A stretch of DNA of 33,570 nt from an uncultured Kiritimatiellota bacterium (GCA_934667425.1 CAKULV010000035.1:1-33570), one strand, 5' to 3'; positions 7,773-17,780 are shown, numbered from the stretch's first letter. Translations and numbers: made by a program. The notes: generated by a model not told the origin, from the sequence alone.

Positions 7773-10700
7773 TTACCGAATCACGAAAACCAGCCCGGGG
7801 CCATCGATTGTCGCCGTCACGGCCTTGGCCGCGCGATCGACTCCCAACCGGCCCCGCCACCTCGACTCGCCGTCGCGCCCGAAGCCGCTTACCGCCCATG
7901 TGCGCAGCGCCGCCTCGGCATCCGCGCCCAGCGTCTCGAACGTGGCCACCACTCGCGAATAGCCGCCCCTTGCACGCTCGCCTTCGGCGAACGCGAGATC
8001 GACCGTCCCTCCCTCGCCGAAGGCCAAATCGCGGACGTGGATCGGCCCGTCGCCGTCGGCGACGAGCCTTCCCAGCACCGTGACCCCGCCCTCTACCGTG
8101 CCGCCGCCGGAAAGTGCCGGGGCGGAAACGGCCCCGCCGCGCAGGTCAAGCGTCGCGCCGTCCGCAACCGCAATGGCCGGGGTCGCCGCCGCGCTCCGCT
8201 CCGAACGGTAGCGGGCGATCTCGGCCTCCGTGAGCGCCCGGCGGTAGACCGCGATGTCGTCGATCATCATGTTCTTGACGGCGCAGTTCTGCGAGTGCGT
8301 CCCGCGGCCGAAGGAGAGCATGCGGCACGTGTCCGCGCCATCCTCCGCGTTCAGGAAGTCGAGAAGCCCCAACTCCGGCTTCGGCGTCGAATTCCGCTGG
8401 ATCAGGACGCCGTCCACGTAGAGGCTGATCTCGCCGGCCTTGCGCACGTAGGTCAGCAGGTGCCACCTCCGCAGCTCGAGAACGGACGAGACGTCCGCGT
8501 TCGCCAGCACGGTCTGACTGCCGAAGTCGGACGCGAACACGTTCGGAGCCGTGACAACCAGCGAGTCGGCGTTCGACTTCATCCCCTTCTCCTTCTGCGG
8601 CTGGATCTTCGTGGCGAAGACCGTGCTGGCCTTATCGGAGGGATACAGCTTGTCCCAGCCGTCGAAACGGGCGAAGAGCGTTACGGTGAACTCGTTGGCG
8701 ATCACCTTCTCGTCCGCGTTGGTGAACGCGCCCAGCCAGGCCCAGGTCCTGGTCCTGTCCCAGTACGCCGACCTGCCGTCGAAGGCGTCCGTCTCAGTGA
8801 ACTCGACAAAGGACGATGCGTTCATCTGCTTGAGGTCGTACCCGTGGCCCGACCTGTCCGCGAGCGGATCGTCCCCGTCGAAGTCCCAGTAGGCGACAAG
8901 CCCGTCGCCCGGGGCGCGCAGCCTCTCCGCCGACAGGTCTACCGTGAGCGACCCCTGCCGCACGTCTACGCCGCCCCGCACTACGCTCCTGCCCTCAAGC
9001 GTCAGCGCGCCCGCGCCTTTCTTGACGAACGTGCCGCCCTCCGCAGACGCGAGCAGCGGGGACCTGATCGTCACGTCGTTGCCGCGCGTGTCCACCGTGC
9101 CGCCGTTCGTACCGAGCGCAAGGGCCCCAAGCGATGGGAAGTAGTCCGACAGCGACGACGCCTCGCCCGCGCCACGTCCCGTGAGGTTGAGCGTGCCGCC
9201 GTCAAGGACGAGCGCCGTGTAGGCGCCGCCGTTCGCAAGCCCGTCTCCGGGAGCAGTGCGGATAGCCGCCGGCAGGCTGACCGTGCCGCCCACCCCCGCC
9301 GTGAGGCGATTATACCGGTGCCCGCACGCATCGCCCGACAGGTCAAGGTCGCCTGAGACCGTCAGAGCGCCGCCCGACACGTCGATGCGCGTGGAACCGG
9401 ATGCGATGGGGTTTTGCTTAACCTCGTAATCGGACGTGCCGTTCCCGACCTCGCCGAAGACCATGCTGCCGAGCGACATCTCGCCGCCGACGACCGTCAG
9501 CGACGACGGCCCGTAGAGGAACCGCGTCCAGGACGCCGGCCCCGCCATGAAGGTCCCTCCCTCCAACCGGTAGGACTTCGGGGAGGAGGACGCCAGCCAC
9601 CCGACCGCCAGGCCGTCCCGAAGCGTGACCGCGCCGCCCTTCTGTGTGAAGGATACGTCCGCGCCCGCCGCGCCCGCCTTCGGCGTCAACGTAAGGTCGT
9701 AGGCGCTGATCCTCGCGCCGTCGTCCATCGTGACTACCGTCTCCTCGCCCGATGCGCCGCCCACGCGGAGGGAATGCCCAAGGTCCCAGATGTTCTGCAG
9801 GCTGTAGCCGCCCGACAGCCGGATGCGCCCGCCGCCGAGGCGGAAGCACGATTCGGCCGTCGCCACCCAGTCTCCGGCAAGCGCGATCTCGCCGTCCAAG
9901 TCACCCTGCACCTGAAGGCCCGACTTCACGTTGGCCACGACGGAGCCGGAGAAAGTCAAATCCCCCGATCCCGGCAGGCGGCGGATCGTTGGCGTATACT
10001 CCGGCGAGACTCCGTTCAGGATGATGTCCGCCGAGAGCGTTCCGGCCTCCGCCCCGGCATAGCCCAGCGTCGAATAACGCAGATCGGCCCGCCGCAGCGC
10101 ATCGAGGTTCCTGAACGCCATCGTCGGCGAGGGGCCGGATGATGAGTAATGAAGCGACAGCCTTTCGGGCGCCGATTCCCGGACGAGCGCGGCATCCGGG
10201 CTTCCGGCCGAAAACGTGCCGTTGGGCGCATTCAGGGTCCCGGCGAGCTCCGCCGTGCCGTCTATCCGCAGAGCCGCGCCGGCGGCGACCGTCACCCCGG
10301 CCATGATCCGGGCGCCCTCCGCCATGCACAGGGTCGCCGTATCCGCGACGAGGATCGGCACGTGGCAGTCGCCCGCAACGGAAACCGTCCCCGCGCCGCG
10401 GATCTCGAGGAGCGCCGCCGCGCCCGGAGCCGCCCGGATCTCGCCACTGAGAGTCAGCGCCGCGCCGGCGGCCGCCTTAAGGACGGCCCCTCCCTGAAGC
10501 GTCAGTCCGGCCGAGATCGCGTGGCTGCCGGTCCTCGCCTCGACGAGCGCCGCCGCGCCGCCGTTCGCAAGCGTAAGCGTTCCGGCTCCGCCGAGCGCCA
10601 GGCTCTCCGCCCCGTCGATCAGAAGCGAGCCGACCGTCACGTCCGCATCGACGTCAACTGCCGCCGAGACCCCGAACGTCGCCTGCGCGCCGGCGGAGGT

Positions 10701-12623
10701 CGGCGCGCCGCCCGTCCAGTTGCCCGGCTCCGTCCACGCGCCGCCCGCCGGGGCGTTCCACGCGGAAAGCGCCGCCGCGTCGGCAACCGTCACCGAAACC
10801 AGCCCGTTCGCGGCGGCAAAGGAGTACGCCTTGCCGGCGGCTGGATTCGCCACGCGGCAGGCGGACGCCACCTGTCCGGCCGCTGCGGCGGAGACGAGCG
10901 GATACGTCCCGTTGGCCACGGCCCCCGCGAGCTCTACGCCGAGCGTACCCTCAAGCTCCGGAGCCGAGCCTATCGCGACCGTCTGGGCGCCGGGCGACAG
11001 CACGAGACGGCCGTCTGCGGCGGCGGAAAGCGCCTCAAGCGACAGGGCCGCCCCGTCGAACGACAGGCGGCCGCCGGACGCGAGGCGGACGGCCCGGGAG
11101 TAATGCGCCGGGTCGCCGATCCTCAGCGTCGCGCCCATCGACACCTTCGTAAGGGCTGCGGCGTTCGCCGCCGCGAGCTCGAGCGTGCCGCACCGGACGT
11201 CGTTCGTGCCGGCGTAGGAGCAGGGGACCGAGAGCCTCAGCACGCCTGCCCCAAGCTTGGTGACGCCGCCGTCCGCCTTCGAGGGGTCGTCGTTGCCGGC
11301 GATCGCCGCGTTGTAGTTGACCTCGTTCAGCATCGTGTCGACGACAAGGCCGCCCGCCCGGGCGTAGGTATGGAACTTGCTCGCGTCACCCTCAATGAAC
11401 GGATCGAGCGTGCTCGCCACATTGGGTTTGCCTGTCAAAGTCGCCACGAGCGTGCCGCCGGAGGCGAAGAGCCTCACGTCTACGTCTTTTCCGGGCACAC
11501 CCTTCTTCGCATGCTGCGACAGCCGGCCGGCCCAGACCTCACCGCCCTCGAGGGAGAGCCAGTTGTCCGCCGCCGCGTTCCTGAACGACCCCAAGTAAAC
11601 GGCGTCCACGGCCTCCCTCACGACGCCGCCGGAGACCGCAAGGTGGGTCGATCCCGAATTCGAGAAGCCCTGGTAATATGCGCCGCGCAGGTCCATGAAG
11701 CCGCCGTCTTCGACGGAGACTTCCGTCAGGCCGGCGTAGCCAAGCACCTCCTTCTCCCCAAGCATCCACGCGCCGCCGTCACGAACGCGCACCCGGGACA
11801 CGTTCGCCGCCCCGTTTGCCCAGTAGACCGAGTTTTGCGCCCGCCAGAGGCCGCCGGCGACATCCACGGTCGCGTCGCCGACCAGCGCCACCGACTTCCA
11901 GTTGGAGACCTTGCCTCCAGGCGCCACGACAAACGTGCCGGAGTTGATGAGGAATCGCGGCAGGTACATTTCGTTCTCGACGATCGTCGTGCCGTTCTCG
12001 AACTGCGGCGCGGCGTGACCCGTGATGTAGTAGACCGCCGCGTCCACGTGATAGACGCCGCGGATGACGTTTGTGCCGGCACCGTTGAAGCGGAAGCTGT
12101 TCGTCGTCCAGAGCGCGTCCGTCACGCCCGCAGGATAATGCTGCGGATCGACCGGCTCGTGCGAGAGAGGACCCGACAGCACCAGCCGGCATCCCGCCGG
12201 GACCTTGACGTGCGTGTTCGGGAAGGCGGCCACCAGCGGCGCCGACACCTCGCCGGCAAAGCCCTCCGGCACGTCGGTGGATATGCCGATTCCGCCGGAA
12301 TGCGTCCCCCGCATCGTAATGCGCATCGCGCCGCCGGAGAGCAACGCATGACGGGCCCCCGGGAGCGCCGCGTTGCCTCGGAAGGAGAGCTCCGACAGCA
12401 GGGGGACGAATGGAAGGTCGTTCACGTAAGCGCGGCCTTCCGCCGTGGCGGCCAGGGTGATGGAAAGGTCCGCCTCTCCCTCTGCGGGGACGCCGCCCGT
12501 CATCCACGTTGACGGAGCGGAAAACGCCCCGCCCCCGCCAGCCGTCTCGTGGCCGGCGCCAAGCGAGGCGGAAGAGACGAATGTCGCAGCCGCGACGAAT
12601 GCCAGCATCTTTTTCATGTCCAT
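7773..12623 (-). CDS. Giant PATR (autotransporter-associated beta-strand repeat) / LamG surface protein
   Basis: A 1616-aa exported protein; MDMKKMLAFVAAATFVSSASLGAG is the signal peptide and GGAG sits just before the ATG at 12623. Most of the length is low-complexity parallel-beta sequence typical of autotransporter passengers. PATR-type motifs (KLGAGVLRLS near 455, KKGAGALTLEG near 1200, each followed by ...GTLEL or QGSLTV) and W..GG.P..AG motifs (near 50 and 640) are visible. Residues about 1235-1475 form a LamG/concanavalin-like domain (GLVAYWDFDGDDPLADRSG ... ELRRWHLLTYVRKAGEISLY ... DDIAVYRRALTEAEI). The C-terminus ends FVIR, with no beta-barrel, PEP-CTERM or other sorting signal seen, so the route to the surface is unknown. 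The role is probably glycan binding or adhesion, inferred from LamG and the hydrolase neighbours. Confidence 0.8.
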   Translation of the reverse strand: MDMKKMLAFVAAATFVSSASLGAGHETAGGGGAFSAPSTWMTGGVPAEGEADLSITLAATAEGRAYVNDLPFVPLLSELSFRGNAALPGARHALLSGGAMRITMRGTHSGGIGISTDVPEGFAGEVSAPLVAAFPNTHVKVPAGCRLVLSGPLSHEPVDPQHYPAGVTDALWTTNSFRFNGAGTNVIRGVYHVDAAVYYITGHAAPQFENGTTIVENEMYLPRFLINSGTFVVAPGGKVSNWKSVALVGDATVDVAGGLWRAQNSVYWANGAANVSRVRVRDGGAWMLGEKEVLGYAGLTEVSVEDGGFMDLRGAYYQGFSNSGSTHLAVSGGVVREAVDAVYLGSFRNAAADNWLSLEGGEVWAGRLSQHAKKGVPGKDVDVRLFASGGTLVATLTGKPNVASTLDPFIEGDASKFHTYARAGGLVVDTMLNEVNYNAAIAGNDDPSKADGGVTKLGAGVLRLSVPCSYAGTNDVRCGTLELAAANAAALTKVSMGATLRIGDPAHYSRAVRLASGGRLSFDGAALSLEALSAAADGRLVLSPGAQTVAIGSAPELEGTLGVELAGAVANGTYPLVSAAAAGQVASACRVANPAAGKAYSFAAANGLVSVTVADAAALSAWNAPAGGAWTEPGNWTGGAPTSAGAQATFGVSAAVDVDADVTVGSLLIDGAESLALGGAGTLTLANGGAAALVEARTGSHAISAGLTLQGGAVLKAAAGAALTLSGEIRAAPGAAALLEIRGAGTVSVAGDCHVPILVADTATLCMAEGARIMAGVTVAAGAALRIDGTAELAGTLNAPNGTFSAGSPDAALVRESAPERLSLHYSSSGPSPTMAFRNLDALRRADLRYSTLGYAGAEAGTLSADIILNGVSPEYTPTIRRLPGSGDLTFSGSVVANVKSGLQVQGDLDGEIALAGDWVATAESCFRLGGGRIRLSGGYSLQNIWDLGHSLRVGGASGEETVVTMDDGARISAYDLTLTPKAGAAGADVSFTQKGGAVTLRDGLAVGWLASSSPKSYRLEGGTFMAGPASWTRFLYGPSSLTVVGGEMSLGSMVFGEVGNGTSDYEVKQNPIASGSTRIDVSGGALTVSGDLDLSGDACGHRYNRLTAGVGGTVSLPAAIRTAPGDGLANGGAYTALVLDGGTLNLTGRGAGEASSLSDYFPSLGALALGTNGGTVDTRGNDVTIRSPLLASAEGGTFVKKGAGALTLEGRSVVRGGVDVRQGSLTVDLSAERLRAPGDGLVAYWDFDGDDPLADRSGHGYDLKQMNASSFVEFTETDAFDGRSAYWDRTRTWAWLGAFTNADEKVIANEFTVTLFARFDGWDKLYPSDKASTVFATKIQPQKEKGMKSNADSLVVTAPNVFASDFGSQTVLANADVSSVLELRRWHLLTYVRKAGEISLYVDGVLIQRNSTPKPELGLLDFLNAEDGADTCRMLSFGRGTHSQNCAVKNMMIDDIAVYRRALTEAEIARYRSERSAAATPAIAVADGATLDLRGGAVSAPALSGGGTVEGGVTVLGRLVADGDGPIHVRDLAFGEGGTVDLAFAEGERARGGYSRVVATFETLGADAEAALRTWAVSGFGRDGESRWRGRLGVDRAAKAVTATIDGPGLVFVIR

Positions 12624-12670
12624 GTCACTCCTTGCTCGTGGTTTTTGTGTGTGGTGCACCGACTCTCAAC

Positions 12671-15600
12671 TCACCGGCCACGCCGCCAGGACGGGCCGAC
12701 CTCCTCAAGCGGAATGCGGATGAAGCCCGGGCAGGCCTCGCGGAAAGCCGCCGTGTCCTGCAGTGTACGCGGATCGGCGGACGCGCGCTCGACCTCAGCC
12801 TGGCGGCGGAAGTCTATCTTGCCGTAGCCGGGCTGCCACGGCTCCGAGAAAAGCGCACGGTCCACGGCGGCGCCCCGTTCGCCGAACGATACGTTGCCGC
12901 GCAGGACCACGGTGTTCACGACCGTATCGCACATCTCCGGCTCCACGTTGAAGCAATCCGTGCAGTTGACGGCGACATTGTCCGTGAACTCCGTGCCGAC
13001 AGGGTAGAGGGGGCGGTTCTCCATCACGTCGACGAGCCACGGGTAGCGCTTCGCCCATACGCCCTCCTGCCAGCCAAGGTCGCGCAGCTTCGCCAGCAGG
13101 TCCCAGCCGTCGGCGACGCCAGAGCCGGGCTTCGCCCGGCGCACGCCCCGGATGTCGCAATGCGCCGCCGACTTCGAATCGACAACCAGGTTGCCGCGCA
13201 TCTTGTTGTCGCGTCCGCCGCCGACGAACAGGGCCCGCCCGGTGCGCACGAACAGATTGTGCGCCACGGTGTCCCCGGAGTCGCAGTCGTCCAGATAGAC
13301 CCCCATCACGACCACGTGATCCTTGAGCGGCTCGTACTCGGGCGCGATGCCCTGCGACGCCCGAAGGCGAACGCCGGCCTGCCCGAAGTCATGCAGGTAG
13401 TTGTAGCGGACGACGCTGCCCTGGCTTCCCCAGTCGCGCCCCGTGTAGATGCCGCCGCCGTCGGCCGACTCCATCATCGCGCACTCGATCTCGTTGAACT
13501 CGATGAGATGGTCGTTGCCGTAGTACTTTACGGCTATGTACGGCATGTCGTGGACATAGCAGTGGTCGATGCGGACGCCGCAACCGTGCACGTCGATGCC
13601 GTGGCCCCGGATGCGGGAGAGTCGGCCGCAGTGGTGCACCTCCGTATCGGTCACGCGATGGTTGCACGGCGTGAGCGACCGGCGATCGCCCGCATCGATC
13701 CAGATGCCGGTCGACCCTATGCCGCCGACGCGGCAATCGGCGATCGTGCAGTTCACGCCGCCCGTGAAGACAAGGCCGTTCTGCGAGCAGTCCCGGACGG
13801 AAAGCCCCCGCAGGACGACCCCCTCGGCCCCTTCCGCCAGGACGGCCGGGCCGCGCGTCCGCCCGAGGGAGAACCCCTCTATGCGGACGTGCCGGACGTT
13901 CTTCAGGCTCACGAGCGGGGCCTTGCGCAACGCTATGCTTACGGCATCCCTCAGCTCGGCGGGCGGAATCAGGTAGAGCCTCATCGTCCGGTGGTCGAGG
14001 TACCACTCGCCGGGCGCGTCGAGCGCATCCAGGAAGTTGTAGGCGAAATACCGGCGGTTGTAGGACTCGAAATCCACGGACGTGCCCATCCCGTAGCGGT
14101 GGACGCCTTCCGTAGTCACGGCCCTTGCGACCGGGTCTATCTTGGCGACGCGCAGAGTCTCGCTCGCCCAGTCCCGCCCCCAATAGCCGAGCATGTAGAT
14201 GCCGTCTGCGACGTTCCACCGCCCCGGTTCGTCCTCCGTGTACGTGAAGGTGCCGCCGCGCACGCCATACCGGCGCTCGCCTATCTTCGGGTCCAGCTCG
14301 CCTACGCCCCGGTCGAGGATCTTGTCCGTAAGCGCCCACCCCTCGTTCGGCCAGCGCGCGAGGCGCAGGGCGCAGCCGTCGGCGAACAGCTCCGTGCCAG
14401 GCCAGTCATGGAACTGCCGAGGCAGCGCCGGCAGCGGCCTGATGCCGCGCGAGCCCAGGTCTGCGCAGAGGATGTCGCCCTTGTACGGGACGAACGACGC
14501 GAGCGCGACCCGGAGCGCACCCTCAATCGTCGCGCCCCGTCGCGAAGCGCGATAGACGACCGGGGCTTCCGCCGACTCGCCGCTGTCCTCGTCCGTCAGC
14601 TCGAAGCACGGCGCGTCATCCGTCCACGCGAACCGCCCGGACACCTCGACGATGAACCCGCGTTTCGGGAAGCGTCCCTCCCGCCTGATCCTCCGCACCG
14701 CATCGCGTGCGGCGGAGATCGTCCGCAGCGGATGCCCCGGCGAGCCGTCCGCGCGGTCGTCGCCCGTCTCGGAATCGACGTGGATCACGTTCCGCGCGCG
14801 CGTCACGGTCAGCGTGTACGCCACTGGCTTGGCCAGCGCCTCCATCGCCGCGTACGCCTCCTCGAGCCGGCGGCGCATCCCCTCCTCATCCGGCTTGCCT
14901 TGGACATAGGCCTTCACCTGGCTCGAGTAGTACGCAAGGTACTTGTTCTTCCGCGCCGCGAGCTCCTCGACCCAGGCGAGCAGCGCATTTGTCGTCGCCG
15001 CGTAGTCCGTGACATCGGCTCCGCGCGCCCGGGCGCGGATCTCCATCGCGACAAGTCCCCGCAGCCTCGCCGCCGTCGCGCGCGCGTCGCCCATCCGGGC
15101 GTAGGCGAGGCGCGCGCGCTTCTGCCCGGGCGTCTCGAGAAGCGCAAGGTTGACGCCCGCGGCGAGTTCGCCGGACGAGAACGTCCCGAGCGGCTCGCCG
15201 TCCGCCGCCAGCGTGTACAGGCCCTCGGAAAGCCCCGTCACGGCGAAAGTCTCGCGGTTGAAGCGGTCCGAAAGGGGGACGATCTCGTCCGCCTCCCTCC
15301 ACTCGTCCACGAGCGGAAACGGCAGGGCGGCCGGTTCGTGGCGGTAGGTCGCCGCATCGTTTCGGGCCGCGACGCGCACCGAGGCGATCGCGTTCGTCTC
15401 GCCAAAGGCCTCCCAGAAGCGGCTCGCCATCAGCAGGTGCCCGACCTTCCCCGGATGCACACGGTCGGCCCCGCTGAGCCGCCGCTCAGGATGAGCCCGC
15501 CAGATGGGCGTCAGGCCGGCGTGGAGATCGACGATCGGCAGGTTCTGCGCCCTGGCGAGCTCGCGCCCGGCCTCCGCGCAGGACGCGAGCCCCGGATCGT

Positions 15601-16096
15601 TGCACGCCGCATTGTTCACCGCCGCTACGTCGCCGTACTGGTCGTATGGCGACGGCGTGACGACCGTCAGCGGCGTGCCGGCCGCGCGGGCCAGGCGGGC
15701 GAGCTCGACGAGGTTCGTCCCGTACCGGCCAAGCGCGGCGGCGCGGGCCGCGAGCGTCTGCGCGTCGGGGCTGAAGTCGCGCCAGTTCGAGGTGCCTACG
15801 TCGTTCATCCCGAACATCATGAACACCCGCGACGGACGCTTCGCGAGGACGTCCCAGTCCCAGCGCTTGATGGCGCCGGCCGCCGTGTCTCCGCTGATGC
15901 CGCAGTTCAGGAAGCGCACCCCGGAGCCGGGATGCCGCAGGCACTGCATCAGCTGGAGGTAGCCGTAGTAGTGGCCGCCGTGCGTGATCGAGTCGCCGAG
16001 GCAGACGATCCGCTCGCCCGGGGCAAAGGGCCCGTCGGCAAGGCCCGCGAGGGCGGCGGCGAGCGAAAGCGGCAGGAGCATTCTCTTCATGTCCAT
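12671..16096 (-). CDS. SGNH-hydrolase / right-handed beta-helix fusion (carbohydrate esterase plus GH141-like domain)
   Basis: An 1141-aa exported protein with signal peptide MDMKRMLLPLSLAAALAGLADG. Residues about 24-235 are an SGNH/GDSL esterase: block I GDSITHGG (Ser36), block II ISGDTA, block III GMND (Asn98) and block V DRVHP (Asp211, His214). After a helical linker, residues about 435-1141 form a right-handed beta-helix (VDSETGDDRADGSPGHPLRT start; repeated turns such as GIYTGRDWGSQGSVVRYNY and GVYLDDCDSGDTVAHNLF). That style is seen in GH141 and other polysaccharide-active beta-helix proteins. Probable role: remove acyl groups and act on the same glycan. The start lies 4 bp after the previous stop; GGGGGAG serves as ribosome site inside the upstream gene. 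The esterase call is firm; the beta-helix activity is not. Confidence 0.82.
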   Translation of the reverse strand: MDMKRMLLPLSLAAALAGLADGPFAPGERIVCLGDSITHGGHYYGYLQLMQCLRHPGSGVRFLNCGISGDTAAGAIKRWDWDVLAKRPSRVFMMFGMNDVGTSNWRDFSPDAQTLAARAAALGRYGTNLVELARLARAAGTPLTVVTPSPYDQYGDVAAVNNAACNDPGLASCAEAGRELARAQNLPIVDLHAGLTPIWRAHPERRLSGADRVHPGKVGHLLMASRFWEAFGETNAIASVRVAARNDAATYRHEPAALPFPLVDEWREADEIVPLSDRFNRETFAVTGLSEGLYTLAADGEPLGTFSSGELAAGVNLALLETPGQKRARLAYARMGDARATAARLRGLVAMEIRARARGADVTDYAATTNALLAWVEELAARKNKYLAYYSSQVKAYVQGKPDEEGMRRRLEEAYAAMEALAKPVAYTLTVTRARNVIHVDSETGDDRADGSPGHPLRTISAARDAVRRIRREGRFPKRGFIVEVSGRFAWTDDAPCFELTDEDSGESAEAPVVYRASRRGATIEGALRVALASFVPYKGDILCADLGSRGIRPLPALPRQFHDWPGTELFADGCALRLARWPNEGWALTDKILDRGVGELDPKIGERRYGVRGGTFTYTEDEPGRWNVADGIYMLGYWGRDWASETLRVAKIDPVARAVTTEGVHRYGMGTSVDFESYNRRYFAYNFLDALDAPGEWYLDHRTMRLYLIPPAELRDAVSIALRKAPLVSLKNVRHVRIEGFSLGRTRGPAVLAEGAEGVVLRGLSVRDCSQNGLVFTGGVNCTIADCRVGGIGSTGIWIDAGDRRSLTPCNHRVTDTEVHHCGRLSRIRGHGIDVHGCGVRIDHCYVHDMPYIAVKYYGNDHLIEFNEIECAMMESADGGGIYTGRDWGSQGSVVRYNYLHDFGQAGVRLRASQGIAPEYEPLKDHVVVMGVYLDDCDSGDTVAHNLFVRTGRALFVGGGRDNKMRGNLVVDSKSAAHCDIRGVRRAKPGSGVADGWDLLAKLRDLGWQEGVWAKRYPWLVDVMENRPLYPVGTEFTDNVAVNCTDCFNVEPEMCDTVVNTVVLRGNVSFGERGAAVDRALFSEPWQPGYGKIDFRRQAEVERASADPRTLQDTAAFREACPGFIRIPLEEVGPSWRRGR

Positions 16097-16100
16097 GGCG

Positions 16101-17669
16101 TCACTCCCCCATTACGGTCCTGCGCTCCGTGAGCAGACACGGCGAATCGTAGACCGGCACGTCCACGTATGTCGTCCCGGCGCGGTACCGCAGCGCGTTC
16201 CTCGCCGGGATCTCGTAGATGCGGCCCGTAAGCAGGTCTACCCACACCGGCTCGGCGAGGGGGGCGCCCCTCACCGTGAATACGCCCGGCGACGTCTCGA
16301 AGGAGTCGGACGGCCTCGCCCAGCGCGGGCCAGCGCGCCTATCCACGGCCTTCGTGTGGTCGAAGATCGTCTCGGCGGTGAACTCGTGCATCCCGTCCGC
16401 CGCGCGCCAGAAGACGAAGACGGGCGCGCCGTCCGGCTTGCGGTACTCGTAGAGCTGCAGGGTGCGGTCCGTCGTCGAGACCGCCAGGCTCCCCTTCACG
16501 CGCGTCAGCGTGTCGTCAAATACGCTGAACACGTTCTGCACCGCGTAGAACGAGCGCTTGATGCCTATCGTCTCGCGGTCGATGTTCGCGCGGACGAGCC
16601 CCTTCAGGTTGATCTCGCGGCGCGTGTGGTTGAAGTCTGTGATGGTGAACACGTTGCCCCGGACGTCGTGCCCGAGGTCGCCGAGCATCCGCCGCATGTT
16701 CCACTTCGCCTGGGAGAACTCGCTCCACGCGACGTGCGGCAGTGCGAACTTGAGCGTCATCTCGCTCGGGCAGCCGTTCTCGCCCTGCATGAGCTCGGCC
16801 TCCGGAAGGAACTTCGCGACCATCTTCTTCTGCTCCATTACGTTCGGGTACGTCTCCTCGGGCGCATAGTCGTAACCATGGTAGACGACGATGTCGAGGA
16901 GCTTCACGTCCTCGCCCATGGCCGCAAGGCACTCGCCGAGGAAGCCCGCCTCGTTGCGGGCGAGCGCCATGCCGGCGATCTTGCCCTTGCCGCGCGGGAC
17001 GTTCCTGCGGATCGCCCGCGCCGTGCGCACGTTGAACTCGCCGATCACGGCCGGCGTCTTCGCGGACGCGCCTCCCGGCGTCGCGGGGTCTACGATGTCC
17101 GGCTCGTTCCAGATCGCCCAGATCGAGACCTTGTCGGCGTAGCGCTTCGTCATCGCATCCACCCAGCCTATCCAGCCCTTCTCGAAGCCCTCCGGCCCGA
17201 CCGGGAAGCCGGCGGAGAGGTCCCATCCGCCGCCGCCCTCGTAGTTCGGGTTGCCGTACGACAGCTCCATGAATATCTCTACGCCGTTCTCCCGCAGGTA
17301 GTCGACTATGCGGTCGAGCCACGCGAAGTCGTACGTTCCCTTCACGCGCTCGGTCTTCCACCAGCCGCCCTGAAGGCGAACCATCTTGGCTCCCAGCGGG
17401 GCGATGAACTCCTTGTACTCGTCGAAGTTGCAGTAGTCGCGGTCCAGCGTCTCGCATCCGACCATCCAGTTCGAGCTGCGGATGTCCGCCGCGTTGCGCG
17501 GCTTCAGCGTCCCGATGCGCTTCAGGCCCACCCTCAGCGGCGTCTCAACCCGGTCGTCCGACGTGTCGAGCCTCACGCCGTTCACGCCCGCAAGGGCCGG
17601 CGCAAGGACCGTAGCCGCAACGGCGGCAAGCGCACTGCGGGCGAGGCCATTCTCCAGTATCATACCCAT
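16101..17669 (-). CDS. Clan GH-A glycoside hydrolase (GH5/GH39-like), exported
   Basis: A 522-aa protein starting MGMILENGLARSALAAVAA at 17669, six nt after AGGAG; the in-frame upstream extension lacks a signal and is not used. A signal peptide (to about ALAG, residue 28) precedes a TIM barrel. It shows the clan A pair: WNEPD (187-191, acid/base Glu189) and LMQGENGCPSE (nucleophile Glu297), 108 residues apart. Barrel strands AKMVRLQGGWW, GVEIFMELSYGNP and DIVVYHGYDY fit GH39/GH5-like enzymes. A C-terminal beta domain follows (VFVFWRAADG, VWVDLLTGRIYEIP). Likely endo- or exo-acting on a beta-linked plant glycan; the substrate is not readable from sequence. Confidence 0.75.
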   Translation of the reverse strand: MGMILENGLARSALAAVAATVLAPALAGVNGVRLDTSDDRVETPLRVGLKRIGTLKPRNAADIRSSNWMVGCETLDRDYCNFDEYKEFIAPLGAKMVRLQGGWWKTERVKGTYDFAWLDRIVDYLRENGVEIFMELSYGNPNYEGGGGWDLSAGFPVGPEGFEKGWIGWVDAMTKRYADKVSIWAIWNEPDIVDPATPGGASAKTPAVIGEFNVRTARAIRRNVPRGKGKIAGMALARNEAGFLGECLAAMGEDVKLLDIVVYHGYDYAPEETYPNVMEQKKMVAKFLPEAELMQGENGCPSEMTLKFALPHVAWSEFSQAKWNMRRMLGDLGHDVRGNVFTITDFNHTRREINLKGLVRANIDRETIGIKRSFYAVQNVFSVFDDTLTRVKGSLAVSTTDRTLQLYEYRKPDGAPVFVFWRAADGMHEFTAETIFDHTKAVDRRAGPRWARPSDSFETSPGVFTVRGAPLAEPVWVDLLTGRIYEIPARNALRYRAGTTYVDVPVYDSPCLLTERRTVMGE

Positions 17670-17742
17670 ACTTTGCTCCTTCTTCCGATTGACGTGTTTC
17701 AGATCTCCTATCCGGGCCCGTGGCGCGGCATCAAGAGCATCG

Positions 17743-17763
17743 CCGCCCGGGGGCGGTCCGCCC
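17743..17763 (-). promoter_or_regulatory. GC-rich inverted repeats in the 111-bp gap upstream of the clan A GH
   Basis: The block CCGCCC..GGGCGG.CCGCCC can form either of two hairpins that share the central GGGCGG arm; the perfect one is 17751-17763 with a 1-nt centre. There is no T-tract. It lies in the only gap longer than 50 bp inside the run, so an attenuation, processing or stability role is possible but unproven. Confidence 0.3.
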
Positions 17764-17780
17764 GTTTTCAGCGGCGGCAT

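Noticed and set aside
12653..12660. GGTGCACC palindrome upstream of the PATR gene
   Set aside because: Eight bases, inside an operon gap, with no promoter element next to it; likely chance.
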